A DNA stretch of 64,000 nt from Henricia sp. BOLD:AAB3569. Its lineage: Eukaryota > Echinodermata > Asteroidea > Spinulosida > Echinasteridae. Shown here in pieces: positions 12,201 through 27,200 of this stretch (the first letter of the stretch is position 1; each line of letters opens with the position of its first letter). Below the pieces are notes generated by a model, which made no database searches, was not told the DNA's origin, and saw nothing but the letters and a program-made list of their open reading frames with translations. The stretch covers positions 496,001-560,000 of the forward strand of contig JBBELK010000067.1 in the NCBI GenBank assembly GCA_037783545.1. Reading direction: 5' to 3'. The translations under genes and the position numbers were made by a program.

Positions 12201-15200
12201 TCTGCGAATAAAACCATTATAAATCAAAAGAAAGACATCAACAAACTCATCCGAAGAAATTTCAGCTTTGTCAAATGTACAACGTCTTCTAAAAACATGA
12301 AAATCCATATGCGTTTTACCAGTCCCTGGCGGGGTGTTTCAAAAATTCGTTCTCAGTCGGTCGCGTACTCTGTTGCTTGCGTCATGCACTCTGTGGCGCG
12401 CGTCATACTGCGTGTGTGCGTGACCCACGCGATGCATTTTTTAATGCATCGCATTGGAACAGCATACACGCAGCCCCCAATTTGGACCGCCCAGATGAGA
12501 AACATTTCATTGGATAGTTGCACCAGTTCATAAATGTGAACATCGTAACCCTGGAATTTGACCCCACCGTTAGTGAACTCAAATATTATTTGTTAGTGCC
12601 TTGACTATTACTAGTTGTTGACTGTGTTTTTATTTGGTGCAGTTTCATGGTGTGTTATGCTGCTGAATTTCCCGCATTGCCTGAGAATCCCGATGAAGGC
12701 GTTGCATTGGAACACCTATTGACATGTGTCCAAGGCGTGCGAGTTGGAGTCAGTCGAGATGGCTTTAAAATAGTCTGTTGGGAACAGAGTAAACAAGAAA
12801 CAGACGACCCGAATGGTAATGACTCAAAATATATTTTAAAAAGTAACCAAATGTGTGACTAACTCTGTCTTTTTTGATAAAAATTTACTTTTTTTTCAAT
12901 TGATTATAAAAGTTTAGATGTCAACTTACAAAAACGGAAAATTGACAATTTGACGGAAAACCCATTCTTCCCACATGGAACTGCCTGTTACATGTAAGTG
13001 CACAGCATGACTTAAGGGCCCTTTTTTGCAGTGCAGGTCACATATGGAATGAGATAAAATAACGATCTTGATTAGGATTCGACCTTAGATCCTTGACTCT
13101 CTGGGCGTGCCCCGAAAAAAAAACTGAGGTATTTGAATCGGGCCATATACAGCAGACTTAAAAGTATCGTTTTCAAAATTACTGCATTTTCAACACCAAA
13201 ATACGTGCGTTGAATATGCAGTAATTCATGTGATTGTGTTTTTACCATTTTTTCTCCGTTTACCAAATTTCCATTTGGGGGGTGGGGTGGTGGGGGGTGG
13301 GAGCAATGACTTCATTTGCAACAGTGACTCGAATCCAAGTCCAGTCATTTAAGGTCAAGTCAGTGACAATCGGGACTCAAGTCGACTCGAGTCCCGAGTC
13401 TTGAGTCTGAGTCATTACAACTCTGAACTGGGGTCAATTTCATGGCACTGTTTAGCACAAAAAATTTGCTTAGCACATAATTTCTTTACATTATATTGCA
13501 AAAATAGGTTGCCAGCCAAAATCATATGTGATACGTTTTTACTAATATTTTGCTTCTGTTTCTGAAAAACACAATTTGACAAATAATTTGGGCTGGAAAA
13601 TTATTTTACAAAGCAAAGAAATTATGTGCTAAACAAATTATTGTGCTAAACAGCACCATGAAATTGGCCCCAGATCCTAACCATGTAATATTGTATGTGA
13701 TTGATGTAGGTAGTAGAAGCAGCACACCATTACTACCTCCACAACTATTCCAGTTTAGTAAGGAGGCAGTAGAGCTCCTTAAACACACACCAAGATGTCG
13801 ACTAGCCTTCTCCAAGTTTATCCCAAGTTACCATCATCACTTTGGTCGACAGTGTCGTGTTGCAGATTATGGCTTTCTCAAGCTCATTGAGCTCTTTGAT
13901 GCAATCTCACATGTCTTACAGGTAATACAATAAATATGTTTGCTGCACAGAAAATTAATGTTAGCTCTGCTTACAGTATAGTCCAATTAGCCTTTCCCGT
14001 GTTTTACACGAATAGCATCTGGTGTATTGAAGTACTTCACATGCACACTTAGTATCCACTTGACCAGACTAAATTTTGTTGCTATGTGGTGCATGCGGCA
14101 GGTGTGAAGTACAGAATCAATACCGTGTTCACTGTGGGACAGAATGGCATGAAGCAACCAGACTGTTTGCTGGGCAGTGCCATACACCATGTAACAACAG
14201 CAAGGTAGTATGTGACTTTTTAAACTGCACCTATTTGAAAGTGAAGATTTCTGGGTGTCGGCCATTACACGCGAAAGGCTAACATGATAACTATGGACTT
14301 CTTCCCTGTACATGCGCCATAGTTGAGGGGCATCCTGGGGCTTTCTTGCTCTTTGTAATGTTGGACTATTGACCCCTTTCCAATGACGTCATTTTGGAAG
14401 CAATGTGCGTGCGCGTTGTGCGTGTCCATAGCACGCGTAATGCACTATACTAAAGCTCCCATTGGTGAATTAAACCGCGTTAGGCCCACCAGAGACACAC
14501 ACAATGCACACGCACATCGCTTTCACAACGACTCGGCATTATTTGACTCCCAAAATGGCGTATTCGCACATGTTCGAAAGGGGTCAATAGAGAGTGCCAA
14601 TAGACCTTTATCATGGTGCATCTATCTTTGTCTTGTTCCCCATAGCACGATCAGTGCGTGTGCACGACAGCGCTTGTAATATCCCGTTTTGAGGGAATCG
14701 CTGTCCGTGCTGCGCATTTTCTTGATCGCACTGCGCGCATGTCATTGTGATGCACACAATGAACATTTTCATCACGGGGCCAAACTATTTTTTCCTGCAA
14801 GCCTCAATTTGGTTGTGTTCATTTTAATAGGGAAAATAGGAAGATGGCCGCACCGTTATAATAGACCGGCAGCCCAGAGGGTTTTGGGTAAACGAACGAG
14901 GTACCAACAACCAAGGGCAGGAACATTTAGGAAGTGACCTAGTATTTGCAGATTTGGACGTCTGCCGGGGTCCCTCTGCTGCGTTTGACCCCTGGGGACC
15001 CCCAAAGGGGGCCAAAAATTGCGCTGGATCAAACAATCGAGGTACCACATGAAACTAAGTTTAGATGAAAGAGCACATCACACAGATAGGCCATGGGCCA
15101 AAATCTGTAAGAGGCCTAGAAATTGAGTTTCGTTTTTACTTTTTAGGGGGAACTTTATTTTTCGGATATAAGTAGTTTGGGACATGCTGAATAATATTTC

Positions 15201-18200
15201 ACTTGTTCACATTTGAAATATCTGCTCGTAAACTAGAAATAAAGGTCAGAAAAATCGGCGATTTTGGTCGCTTTCTTGTACGGTTTTTCTCAACCTCGAT
15301 CTATCTATCCATTGCAAAATGCAGTATCGTCGCGGTAATCTGGACACGAGTTAGGATTACAGTAGACTGGTTCCCACTCCATCCTAGCTGGCCGTGCCAG
15401 ACATTTCGTCGTGACTGTAACTATAAAGAGAAGTTGATTTATGCCATTCAGCGGGAATTAGTTGAGAAGAATAACGAATTCGCTCAGGAAATCGAACTGT
15501 GCTGGGTTTCAGCACTTACCCGGAGGCTGTGCTTGCGCTCGCGCTGCCTATCGTTTTCAGTCTATTATATTCTGCCCGCGGTTTGGTGATTGTTGGAGCT
15601 ATACCAAAATAACACTGTTCCAGATATTCTGTTTAATGTATTTGACAGTTTGTGATCTCATTTTGTACCACGTAAAGTTCAATAAAATAATTTTAAGCAT
15701 ATAGGCCTATAAGACTAGACAAGAAAAAGGGTGTTCGCAACATGAAAACGTGTAGCTACTGTCCTTTTCAGTGTATACACATTAAAGTGTCATTAGAGTG
15801 CTTGAATGAAGAAACCTTTGTGCTCTTATTATGCTGAAAAATGTTGAATTCGGACTAATTCACACAAAAACAGATTTTGCCCTTGAGACGCAATACACGC
15901 CCCCATACACGCAAAATAATTTTGTAATGTGTCATTAAGTTATAAACTTGGACGTTCGTCAGTATTGCGCGCGCGCCAAATTCGTGCTACGAATTACGCA
16001 GCTCCATCAGAAAAGGTATGGAACTGCGTATTTCGTGGGATGAACTTGGCGCGCGCGCATTGCTGACGAGCCTGCTGTGCCTTAAAAAAGAATTACACCT
16101 TGAATCGTGTGTTAAAGTGTTTGTGTACACGTGCAGTTAAACTTATAAACTAAACATGGGCCGGGGTGGGGTGTTTCGGGTCGCGTTCCCCCAGCAAAAA
16201 TCCAGTGCCTCTTCAGATTCCCGCTAGAAAACAATAAAGGAAGTGCTATAAAATGGCAAGGAAAAATGCATGATAGGCCCCTAGCCGTAAATGTAATTTA
16301 ACTTAAAAACGTGTCCCTGCGTCCCCCTTCACTAGCAATGCCCTCGTTCTCCATTGACAAAACAAAGGTATTAATGGCAAAATGTCAATATTTTGACCAA
16401 AAAATGGGCAAACAAATCTCCAATAAGTATTGTTTCTCCTGTGTTAACCTATTGGGCCTACAATTTACAAGCAGCGAACATAAGATTCGGATTCAACATT
16501 ATTGAAACTGTGCACCATTTTATGTCAACTCTGAAAGCATTTGCAGGCACTATGGTCAAAATACTGTTTTTGACCAAAAACGGGCAAATCCTGAATCCTT
16601 CAAGTTCCAGTCCAACTAGCACAGGGTCATTTTGCATAATGTAAACAATTACGTGCAATGTGGACCAGCGGTTTTGGATTCACGGCATAGTATATAGATC
16701 ACTTAAAAAGTTAACACGATCGAATTCGATACAAATTGGTATAGGGCATCTGCACGTTGATCAGAAGGTCCGCAGTTCGAATCCCGGAGGAGTCAAGTTG
16801 CTTTTTACTGCATCCAGATTTCCTAAATTTATGGACATTTGTCAACATTTGTATCAAATTTATTCAACCCGGTGCGGCGGTTCCTGGATTATAATCCCCC
16901 AAAATAATCACTTATTCAAGTTAAGACGAAGGCGAAGCTGAATATTTCTAGGCCTCTTACAAAATTTGGCCCAACCCCTACATGTAGGCCTATATTGCGA
17001 TTGCAGTCACATAATTATTCATTGCTAATGGGATAGACCTATCTGACTGCGAATGGGTTCCTTTTTCATTCTTAATCATGTCAATATACACGTTGGTACG
17101 GCCAGGGCACTGAGCTTTATTGGGCCAGGGTGGATCGGGATCCAGTCTATTGTAATCCTAACTCGTGTCCAGAATAACGTGACGACACTGCATTTTGCAG
17201 TGGCAGCGATAGCTCGAGGTTGAAAAAAACCGCGCGAGAAAGGGGCTTAAAGAGTCGATTTTTCTGACCTTTATTTCTAAGTTACGTGCAAATTGTTCAA
17301 ATGTGAACAAGTAAAATATTATTCAGCATGTCTCAAACTACTTATATCCGAAAAATGAAGTTGCCCCTAAAAAGTAAAGACGAAACTGCAAGATACGGGC
17401 CTTTGGCCCATGGCATAAGAGTACGGAATGGCCCTCGCCAGACGAATGTTCTGCTGCAAAAGTCCCGCAACATACAACGGCTAGCTTTGGACAGACGGCT
17501 GTTCTGTGCTTCATCCGGTGTAAATTAATCTTTGCACGTCAAAGTTGGTGTGCGACGCCTGACATTTGACATGTATTGTATGCTTTTTGGTAACCAGGAG
17601 CCAATTTCATGGCGCTGTTTAGCACAAAATGTATTTGCTTTATTTTGCTAAAATGGCCCACCAGCCAAAATCATATGTGATTTTTTTTTTTTATATAAAC
17701 TATTTTGCTACCGTTTCTAAAAACCCAATTTGCCATAGGCTAATAATTGGCTGTTAACTCATTTTACAACTAAATAAATAAATTCTGTGCTGGGCACATT
17801 TTGGTGTAATTCTGTGATTTTTATTTCAGTGCGGCCTCATTTCCCTCCACATGACGCGCTTCAAAGCTCAGTGTGAATCCACCCAATATAAGCCCCGCCG
17901 ATTTAAGATTTACCTTTGCGATTTACTGTCCAAAAACCGGATTATTACCAAAACGATCGAATGATGCAGACAAATTTAACAAACAATTTTTATTTGTCCC
18001 GGTTCATGTACGGTCAGAGCGGCCCGAATTTTCAGCGCAAACCTTTCCGATTATGTAGGCCAATAGGCCAATAAATCGCAAAGGTGAGCGCCGGGCTTTA
18101 AAAGCGGAGAAATTTGACGCGCGTCACCTCAACAAAATGCAGAGAATTTCATATGCAGCAGAGGGTATCCCCCTACCATTGTTCCCCCATTGTGTCTCAA

Positions 18201-21200
18201 AAATCCAAGGAATTTTTAGTGGGGGGGTGATTGGCGGCGTTAAGGGAAGTCCCTTTGCCACATATCGTGCTGGGTATAGAGGATTTGGTATGATCCGACT
18301 CACTGAAAATCCCAGAAGAACAGGACATTCTTGTGCGTTGCTTCACTCCAAATTCCTGACCGTATTTTAGTCAAGCAGCGCGCGTCAAATATGCATGCAG
18401 AATGCGTGAATAAAGTTCAGTTTGCATATTCAATTTATCTACATGACTTTTGTAATTCATGCCGCACTCCAAAATCCTTCCATGTCGCAATTTCGTCAAG
18501 CAACGCCGTCAAATTTGCATACAGAACACGCGAAAACATTTAGTGTGCATCTCTAATTCATCTATTTTTATAGGCATGTTTAGACGGCCAATATCATCAA
18601 TACTGAGGGTGGATATTCACACACAGCCTTTTTGTGTGTAAATTTGACGCGTGTCGCTTTCACAGAAAGCGGTTTGGAGCTCTGATAACCACATGAACAA
18701 CTGGATTTTGTCTCTTACAATATTCTGTTCACATCACTTTTTCTCACAGCGAGTGACGCGCGTCAAATCTTTTCCACGAAAAGGCTCAATGTTCAAGAAT
18801 CCGCGGTCATCATCGATGCTTATTTGGATACTGGATAGGCCCTATAGCAGTGGTCAGTTTCGCCGATGCAACTTTTGACGGTGGAAAATTATACAGTTTT
18901 AAAAGTGACTTTAATTACACTTCATTACACGTACATTGAGTATTTAGGTACTAACGTCTCTGTCTACATTCATTGTAACCCATGGTGACCAATCAAGAAA
19001 ATCTTGCGCTGTACATAATCTCACCCGGTTCTTGCCTCTTCTTCAGTGAATTCGCAAAGAAATGGACAAAAGCTGAATAAAGAAAGTTATTATTTTGGTA
19101 GGGATACTGTGTCAACATAGTCAATCACAGCGCTCCCAGATTTTACGCCGGATGAAACACAGAACAGCCGTCTGTCAAAGCTACCCGTTCAAAACAAATG
19201 GACATGTTTGTCGACGGCCGTTATATCTTGCATTTATTATATGGAATGAGATTTTGTCTGGCATCTGACGGGACTTTTGCAGCAGAAAATTCGTCTGGCA
19301 AGGGCCATTCCGTGCTCTGGGTGATGTGCTCGAATGTTTGATCCAGCGCAATTTTTGGCCCCCTTTGGGGGTCCCCAGGGGTCAAACGCAGCAGAGGGAC
19401 CCCGGCAGACGCCCAGATCTGCAAATACTAGGTCACTTCCTAAATGTTCCTGCCCTCGGTTGTTGGTACCTCGTTCGTTTAACCAAAACCCTCGGGTCTG
19501 CCGGTCTATAAAGGTCTATAGTAGAAGTTAGAGAACGAGTGTTGGAATATAGTGTCAAACTTGAAATTTGAGTTTGCTTTCCACTCCCTGGCAGTCACGT
19601 GTTTTGCTCAAAATAAACTTAAAGAGGAAGAATCCCCTTTGACGAAAATCCAGCATTTAGGCTTTTTTCTATAGTCCAAACATCCCTCTTGCCGACGTGG
19701 ATTTTTATTATTTTTTAATTGTCGGTTTTAAGTGGATAAACTGCAAGCAAAAGTCGCTTTTTTTGAAAATGAGATTTGAGCGATTTCTGAAACGCTCATT
19801 AGGTATTCATGTTATGCGCGTGACCCCGTGACGCAATCCTGAGAAAGAGAAGTCAACACGATTGTTAGCTCCATACGTTTACACGCCAAAAACTTGGAAA
19901 ACCGTCTCTGTTAGATGGTTTTTTGAAGAATGTTGGTCCGAAAAGCCAGAGATATGCCCAGTAGCTGCGTGGTTGTATGTTTTACCAGACACTATGAAAA
20001 AAAAAGAGCAGAAAGATTTTCTTTTATATTACCAAGAGAGAGAAAAATGAGTCGCTCATTCTATATTACTTGTACGGCCGATGTTCAAACACGTGGGAAC
20101 TACGCCCGCAGCTGCAGGGGACCGTGCTGTACACAGACCGCTGTGAATGCCGTTCGTTCCGTGACAAAACCACCCGTCGCAATGCACCAGTATTTACTTT
20201 AAAAGAGCTTCATTGTGAGCCACAATTTCATCGTTTTTTCACAAAACAGGTAATAGTAGATTGTTGTCATATTACATGAAGTGTTTTTTACGTTTGTATT
20301 TTGAATTACAAGGACAAAACAGGCATGATAAACATTCACTTCGTGTATTTTCCATTCAATACTGCACAGACCGTTTTGTATGTTTCTCAGGATGACGTCA
20401 AAACCCTGTTGATAAACAAGCCAAGTGACCTCGAGCGTTTCAGAATTTCGGGTGAAGAGGGTCGGAACTGCTTTACGTTTTAAGCAAAAGCCTGTCGATT
20501 TTTTGTGAAAAACAAGTTGTGATGGTGTTGTAGACACATACACCTCCATGATAAACAGAAAAACTAAATAAATGTGGAAGGGGGGATTCTAGCTGTTTGA
20601 TATGACTTTATGAAATTGCACATGGTTAACTCATTAAAGGGGCTGTGTCACGGTTTGCCCATGCGCCAAATCTTTTAATTTGTTCACATACGTGCGACGT
20701 GCGCGCTCAGAAGAATGTAGTGCAATTTGGTTACACAACGCCATTGGTTTGTGTGCGTAAATGTACATCATGTACTTAGCACGTGTTGCATGGGCAGTAT
20801 ATATACAGTGAGTGTTTACAATACGCAACTACAAATTAACTACATAGTACATCATGTTGCGCGCCTTCGTTAGATTTCGCATCGCGCATGCAAGATCAGC
20901 GTCTGGAAAAAAATCGGTACAGCGGCGGTGGCAACGGTGTCTTTCCATCGACAGAAGATGTGCTGTAAAATTGCTGTCAGGACAAAATAAGCATACCAGT
21001 TTTGATGGAAATCAAGGTTGAACAAATTGCTGTATCCAACCATGTCATTCATATCATTCGATGTCGTTTTTGTCATGTTTTGTCAGGTTTTTTGATGGGA
21101 TGAAAATACTCTTTCGAACGACGGCCGCACACCCGGTGATTTTAATGTTTGATGACTTAAAAATACGGCATTTCAAATAAAAAGTAATGCATCAGGACAA

Positions 21201-24200
21201 CCTGACAGTTGACAAGTACACCACTGCAAGAATTACTAAAGAATTATAAGGGATGGCCAAGATTGAATAGGATATGCAAAACCCAGCGACAAAATTGTAA
21301 AAAGTTAGCCCAACTTTTTCAAGTTTTGCTGCGCATGCGCAAACCGCGACACAGCCCTTTTAACAACCTCTTATGTGAAAAAAATCTTATACATAAAATT
21401 ACTCTCAAATTCTATCGTTTTTTTGATGGGTGGTAAATTGCAAGAAACATGTATATTGAATTTTGACTGCTATTTGTTAATTTCTACTCACAGGTACTTG
21501 GAATGACTGAGAATAAACTGCTGACGTTGACTCATCGGACACAAATCAAGAGATTCTCACAGGACTTGCTCAAGATGCTCAAGTCACAAACCAGCAAACT
21601 GGTACTTAGATGTCTCTAGGGCAGGAAATTTGTGCATTTAGGAGTGGTATTTTGGAGTTTGAAAAGGGCACTTCCATTGAAAAATCAAAAAGTCTATGGG
21701 AGAATTGCAGAAGGGACCTAAGGCCAAGACCAGGGGCAACAGAGGCTCTGATCTTTGTGGACTCCAAGATGTTCCTGCCCTGGTGACCATGGGCCGATTT
21801 CACAAAGCGCTAAGATTCGTCCTAGGAAGCGTTACTTATCTTATCTTGGAACTAATCCTAGGACCGATTTCACAAAAGTTAAGATGCGTTCAATTCGTCC
21901 TAATTCCCATACCAACACGGCCCAACTCTTCCTAACTTAAGATCGATGTTTGGGTCGTCTTATCTGTACGAATGCATGGAGTAAATGCAGTCACCGAGGG
22001 CGGTGACTGCTTGCCGATCGCGAAGCTAGCCCGGCATACATGTACGTCAGCAGGCAGGCGGTCATACAGGCGGGATTTTCCTTTGCCGCGATAGGCGAAA
22101 TTCTCTTGAATATGGGGCGTAATTTAAATCACAGAAATGCACTTACTGCACAGGTTATAGGCATTTTTATGTCTATCAACATGAAGACGACATAACTTGC
22201 ATGTAGCTCTGGGTTTTTCAACGTTTACATACGTAAAGCATGATTTTTGCAAATAATATTCATTCCTAAAAACCATGAAATACATGTACACTTTGTACTG
22301 TGTTGAAACTTGAAAGCACAGGTTGAAAGTTACTTGTGATGTGTGCGTGCTAGTGGGCGCAATGCTCCCGAAAAGATACATTTATGTAAATTAGATAAAT
22401 ACACATATAATTTGTTTTCCCGTCAAGCATACTGCTCTGCACATAAACGCGAGTGTGCCATATTTGTACAGCCGAACGATAGGCCTACATGTACATATAG
22501 GTTTAAGTACATCGACTTGCATTTTTTCACGTTATTTACCTTTCATAACTGCCGACAAAATGCGTCAATACGTCAAGCAGATGACACTACAAAGTCGGCC
22601 ATTTTGATTTGTAATATTGTGTGTGCCGTTTTCCTGATGGCTGTTGTATTCAGTACCGTTAACAAACATGGTACAGCCGTTAATAAATTAAGCAGTTGCG
22701 AGTCGTCTTGTAAAAGACACATTTTGTGAAATCGATCATAGCACTTGTCTTAGCCAAGATCGATCTTAGAGCTCGAACTATTCTTAAATCCTAGGATCAA
22801 TCCTAAGATAAGAAGAGTTTTGTGAAATCGATCCCTGGCCTCGGATACCATTTCTTTACAGAAGAAAGAAGTATTTGTTTATATATACTGTAGCCAGGTA
22901 TGGTGTAGTGTACTGAAGTTGTTTTCTCTTTGCTAGATGACCCTTGAGGAGTTTCCGCAAGTATATCATCGCTGCTTCAACAAACCTTGGAAGGTGTCGG
23001 AGTATGGAGTGTGTGATATACAAGATTTACTGACGGAGGTCCCTGAGAACATGGCTATGGTAAGCTTCATGTCTTGGGTGTTGGCAAGAAAAATAGTTTA
23101 ATTTACCGACAAGTCATCTAATGTGCAAATTTGTTCGCTTTGACTGTGTATGAATTCATCTCTGTTCTACTTGTAGATTCAGTTGAATGGTATACCAATA
23201 ATGAATGTTTTTGAGTGCAATGGTACGAATATTTTCATGAGGTGAAAGATGGAATGTTCCATTCAACGAGGCGAAGCCGAGTTGAATGGAATAACTCCAT
23301 CTTTCAACGAATGAAAATATTCGTTCCATTGAACGAATGAAAAACATTTATTATTAGTTTTATATAACGCCCAACAAGATCATTGTCATTTGATTAGAGA
23401 ACATCTGACAGCCTGAGAATATGAACAAGTACTTAAGACCCTAGTCCCTGACATCCCTCGCATCACAATGACTGAATCCGACTCATCTACCACATGTGCG
23501 TCTTGCGCAAAAGCGTCTGCTTCAGCGTCTGCTTCAGCGTCATGCAATGTCACGCGCATACACGAACTGCATGCAGTGCGCGTGCCGTGCAATGGAAACA
23601 GGCGCGCTTTGCAATGGTAAAAATCGTATGGAAAAATAATTGCACGGTTGATGACGTAGCATTAAATGGTTAAATTATTTAACGCCATGTGACCTGCTAT
23701 CGTCCAATCAAATGACAGGGATCTACTTGGGCGTTATATAATGGAAACTAGTGCCAATAGATGAAGAACATTCAAAGTAGGATGTGAACCCAAGATGTCT
23801 TTGTTGTACTCTTCTATACAAGCCTGCATCATATAAAGAACATTTCCTGAAGAGAATGAGATCATAAATAAATGGTCATACAACAAGGTTTCATGCTAAT
23901 AAAATGTTTTCATTTTCATATTCCCAAAATTTTGCCCTTTAAATATTTGAAGCCACTTTTCAATATACTACACCAGAAAACCCACATCGTGATATTTTGA
24001 TTTATGCAGATCAGTTGGAATGGAAAGGAAACGGTCATCTTCATTCCAAAGCGAGGTAATTACTTTTAGATATTATTTTCTAGCAACATATGGGTCTGTT
24101 CACGAAAAGGGGTCACCAATGCAGTTGGCTAAAAGGTTAATCACTATTTCCTTAATCCTCCCTATTTAGTGGAACAATTTATATAGATAAGATCCCTATC

Positions 24201-27200
24201 CTAGAAGATATACTACAGACAAAATTGCGGGATTTCGATCAAAGCATTTGTTTAATATTAATTTTTGAAGACAGGACTCCAAGACCCCCAAATTTGTGAC
24301 ATGGCCCACCTCAAAAATTTCTTCAAATAGATGTACAATAAATATGAGCATTATGCCAGTTAAATATAGTGTGTTGTAATGCCTGTATTCTGAACATAAT
24401 AATGCTTTTTGAATTTTATCGTAATCATCTGTTAGTCCGACATAAGACAAGGCCAAAAAAGTGGTGATGAATGTAACCGTGGTGTCTTTGCATGTTACGT
24501 TTAAAACCTCGTTTTCAGACTCTCTAATAAAGGAGTCAAATTTGTTCTGTATGACTTACCTCAAAGATTCACATTTTTCCATCATACAGAAAATCCACAA
24601 GTTATCTCCCAAAGTATTTTTTTGTAATCTTTAAAATCCATAGATTAATACTGGATGATTTATTTCAGTATGTGATAAAACTTCAGAAATCGATTTCCCA
24701 TGTCACAAATTGGTGACCCCTTTCCGTGAACAGACCCACATAGGATTTCCCGGTTATTTTAGCACTTACATGTATATCAAGCAAATTACCCAGAACGATA
24801 CTTTAATTTCTTCCCCGAAGAGCTTCAAGCTCACTTCTCGATTTGAATTTAGACAAGTCACTGATGGATTTGCTATGCAGTATAACTCAAATTAACATGC
24901 GTTCTAATTCGTCCTGATTGCCTAGAATTTGTCTTGTGCGGTGATCGACATTGTATTGGAAAAGTGAATTCGTCTTTTTTCATTTATTTTAGCACTTTCG
25001 TTTTTACGTTTCGTTTCTGGTGATTTCAATCGTTACGGTTACAATATTGTACAGATTTTTTTTCTATCCACATTTAAAACCTTGTTTTATCTGCCTCTCT
25101 GAACGAACATTTAACAAGAAAATTGAAAAATACCAAGAACATTTATAGACTTTCATGGAGTAGGAAATGCAATGCACTCTCTAAATTTAAGTGCCAAAAT
25201 TAATGAAAGAAGACGAATTTACTTTTTCAATACAACGCCAATCACCGCACGAGACGAATTTCACGCAATTAGAGCGTTGTCAATTATACTGCACAGCAAA
25301 TGAAATCCATTGGTGACTTGTCTAAATTCAAATTGAGAAGTGAGCTTCGAAGCTCTTTGGGGACGAAATTAAAGTATCATTCTGGGGAATTTGCTTGATA
25401 AAAGTGCTATAAAATAACCGGGAAATCCTATATTAATTATAATTTTGCAACACAGTTTGCAAAGAAATGCACACAATCAGCCTTGTCCAAGTCTGTATGC
25501 GTGAGCTTCTCTTACGATGGTGGCTGGCAAAATCTATGCCCGTATTACTCGACTATGAGGAAATCTCAGCGCGGTTGCATTAGCGACCTTATGCGGCGAA
25601 CTGTAGCCAGCAAATAGGCTGGTTACCGGGATATCTTGGTCTAGGAACCAGACTACATGCGCGAGGCTCAATCACAGCCTTGTCCTTTTTGTCCATGCCG
25701 TGTTATGTGTTTCTATATATCTGCGTTTGAAATCCCACGCAATTACTTATGCGAAACCGGAGTAGTTATAAATATTCATATCTTGCATAACATCCAATCA
25801 TAGCTCACTTGTGGCCGATCAGCCAGGTTTGCAAGCATGTGTCATATACAGTGTGTGGATACACCATAGTAATATGCTTGTTTATGCAGTATTGCATGTC
25901 ATGAGTGTGTGCACAATGCGCCATGACACTGTTACAAATAACGGTGGTTTGAATTATGGCTGCAACCGGCAGATTGCAAATGGTGACTTTCTCAAAGACC
26001 TGCAGCCGATTTCACGAAACTTTACACAATTGCGCAAGTCCACTTACGCCATAAATTATTGCGCAAGTAATGGCGTAAGTGGACTTGCGCAATTGCGTAA
26101 AGTTTCGTGAAATCGGCTGCAGAAGATAGCCCTCACATATTTTCTGCAAAGGTATGACGTGTTTGTGAACTTACCAACTAGGTACATACAGAAAGTCTGC
26201 TATTTTTCAAACAGCGCCATATTGCTCCGTCAAATAAGGTGTCATTTTGAGTGACTCTTGCCGAAATTTCGGTGGTCCCCGGGGAGTCTTCCTCGTGCTC
26301 TCCTTTTGAAAAATTAGCATAAAGGGTACCCGCCAATAAACACGGCATGGACAAAAAGAACAAGGCTGTGATTGAGCCTCGCGCATGTAGTCTGGTTTCC
26401 AGACCAAGATATTCCGGTAACCAGCCTATTCGCCGGCTACAGTTTGCCGCGTGTGGTCGCTGATGCAACCGCACTTGGATTTCCTCATAGTCATACGGGC
26501 CTAGATTTTGCCAGCCACCATCGTAAGCCAAGCTCACGCTCACAGACTTGGACAAGGCTATGCTTTGCCTGGAATGCTTCCAGCAGCCGATTTCACGAAA
26601 AATTGCGTAGCTTGCGCAACTTTTGAAAATGGCACAAGCCCCATAGGCCGGTGTGTTTCTAATTATCACCGGAATGTTGCGGAGCTTACGCAATAAAAAG
26701 TTGCGCAAGCGGGCTTCCGCAGTGCGTAAGGATTTGTGAAATCGTCTGCAGGTCCATACGATTGCATGCATTCCACTTAACACATGTATTTCAGTGAAAA
26801 CAGTATAACCAGTCAATGGAAGGCATGCATGGTCTTGCCTGTTGTAACAGTGGCTTCATTGAGGGAGTGGCTTAATACCCAGTTCATTTTATATAGGTCA
26901 GTGTAAATATGTAGAGGAATGTTTGTAAAAGAACGTCATAAGCTTCTTTTTTCTTAAAGAGCAAACCCACGAGGAACTGCTTCGTATGCGTAAGTTCAGC
27001 AAGGAGGTGGTTGAGCTGTTATCCCATCAGCCGAGATGTCGTATTCTCTTCTCTAAGTTCATTCCCACCTTTCATCACCACTTTGGGCACCAGTGTAGAG
27101 TTGGTGACTATGGATTCAATAAGCTGTTGGAGCTCTTTGAAGCATTACATGATGTCATTCAGGTATGACCTAATAGATTGTATCGAATAGCTGCCATCTT

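Larger units (their letters stand above)
14861..19510. repeat. Large compound foldback element (4.6 kb)
   Basis: The left arm (14861-15045 and 15110-15375) is the reverse complement, in palindromic order, of the right arm (17130-17400 and 19220-19510). Outer ends are ATAGACCGGCAGCCCAGAGG and its partner at 19490-19510. The right arm is split by about 1.7 kb, which itself shows an inverted pair (17420-17525 and 19150-19325, around GAACAGCCGTCTGTC). No transposase frame is recognised. It occupies most of the 7.6-kb MARF1 intron between exons f and g. Confidence 0.75.

Noticed and set aside
26178-26816. 212-codon minus-strand open frame, the longest in the window
   Set aside because: It runs across a CAGCYGATTTCAC MITE and one arm of an inverted duplication. 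The protein resembles nothing known and changes character at the repeat borders.
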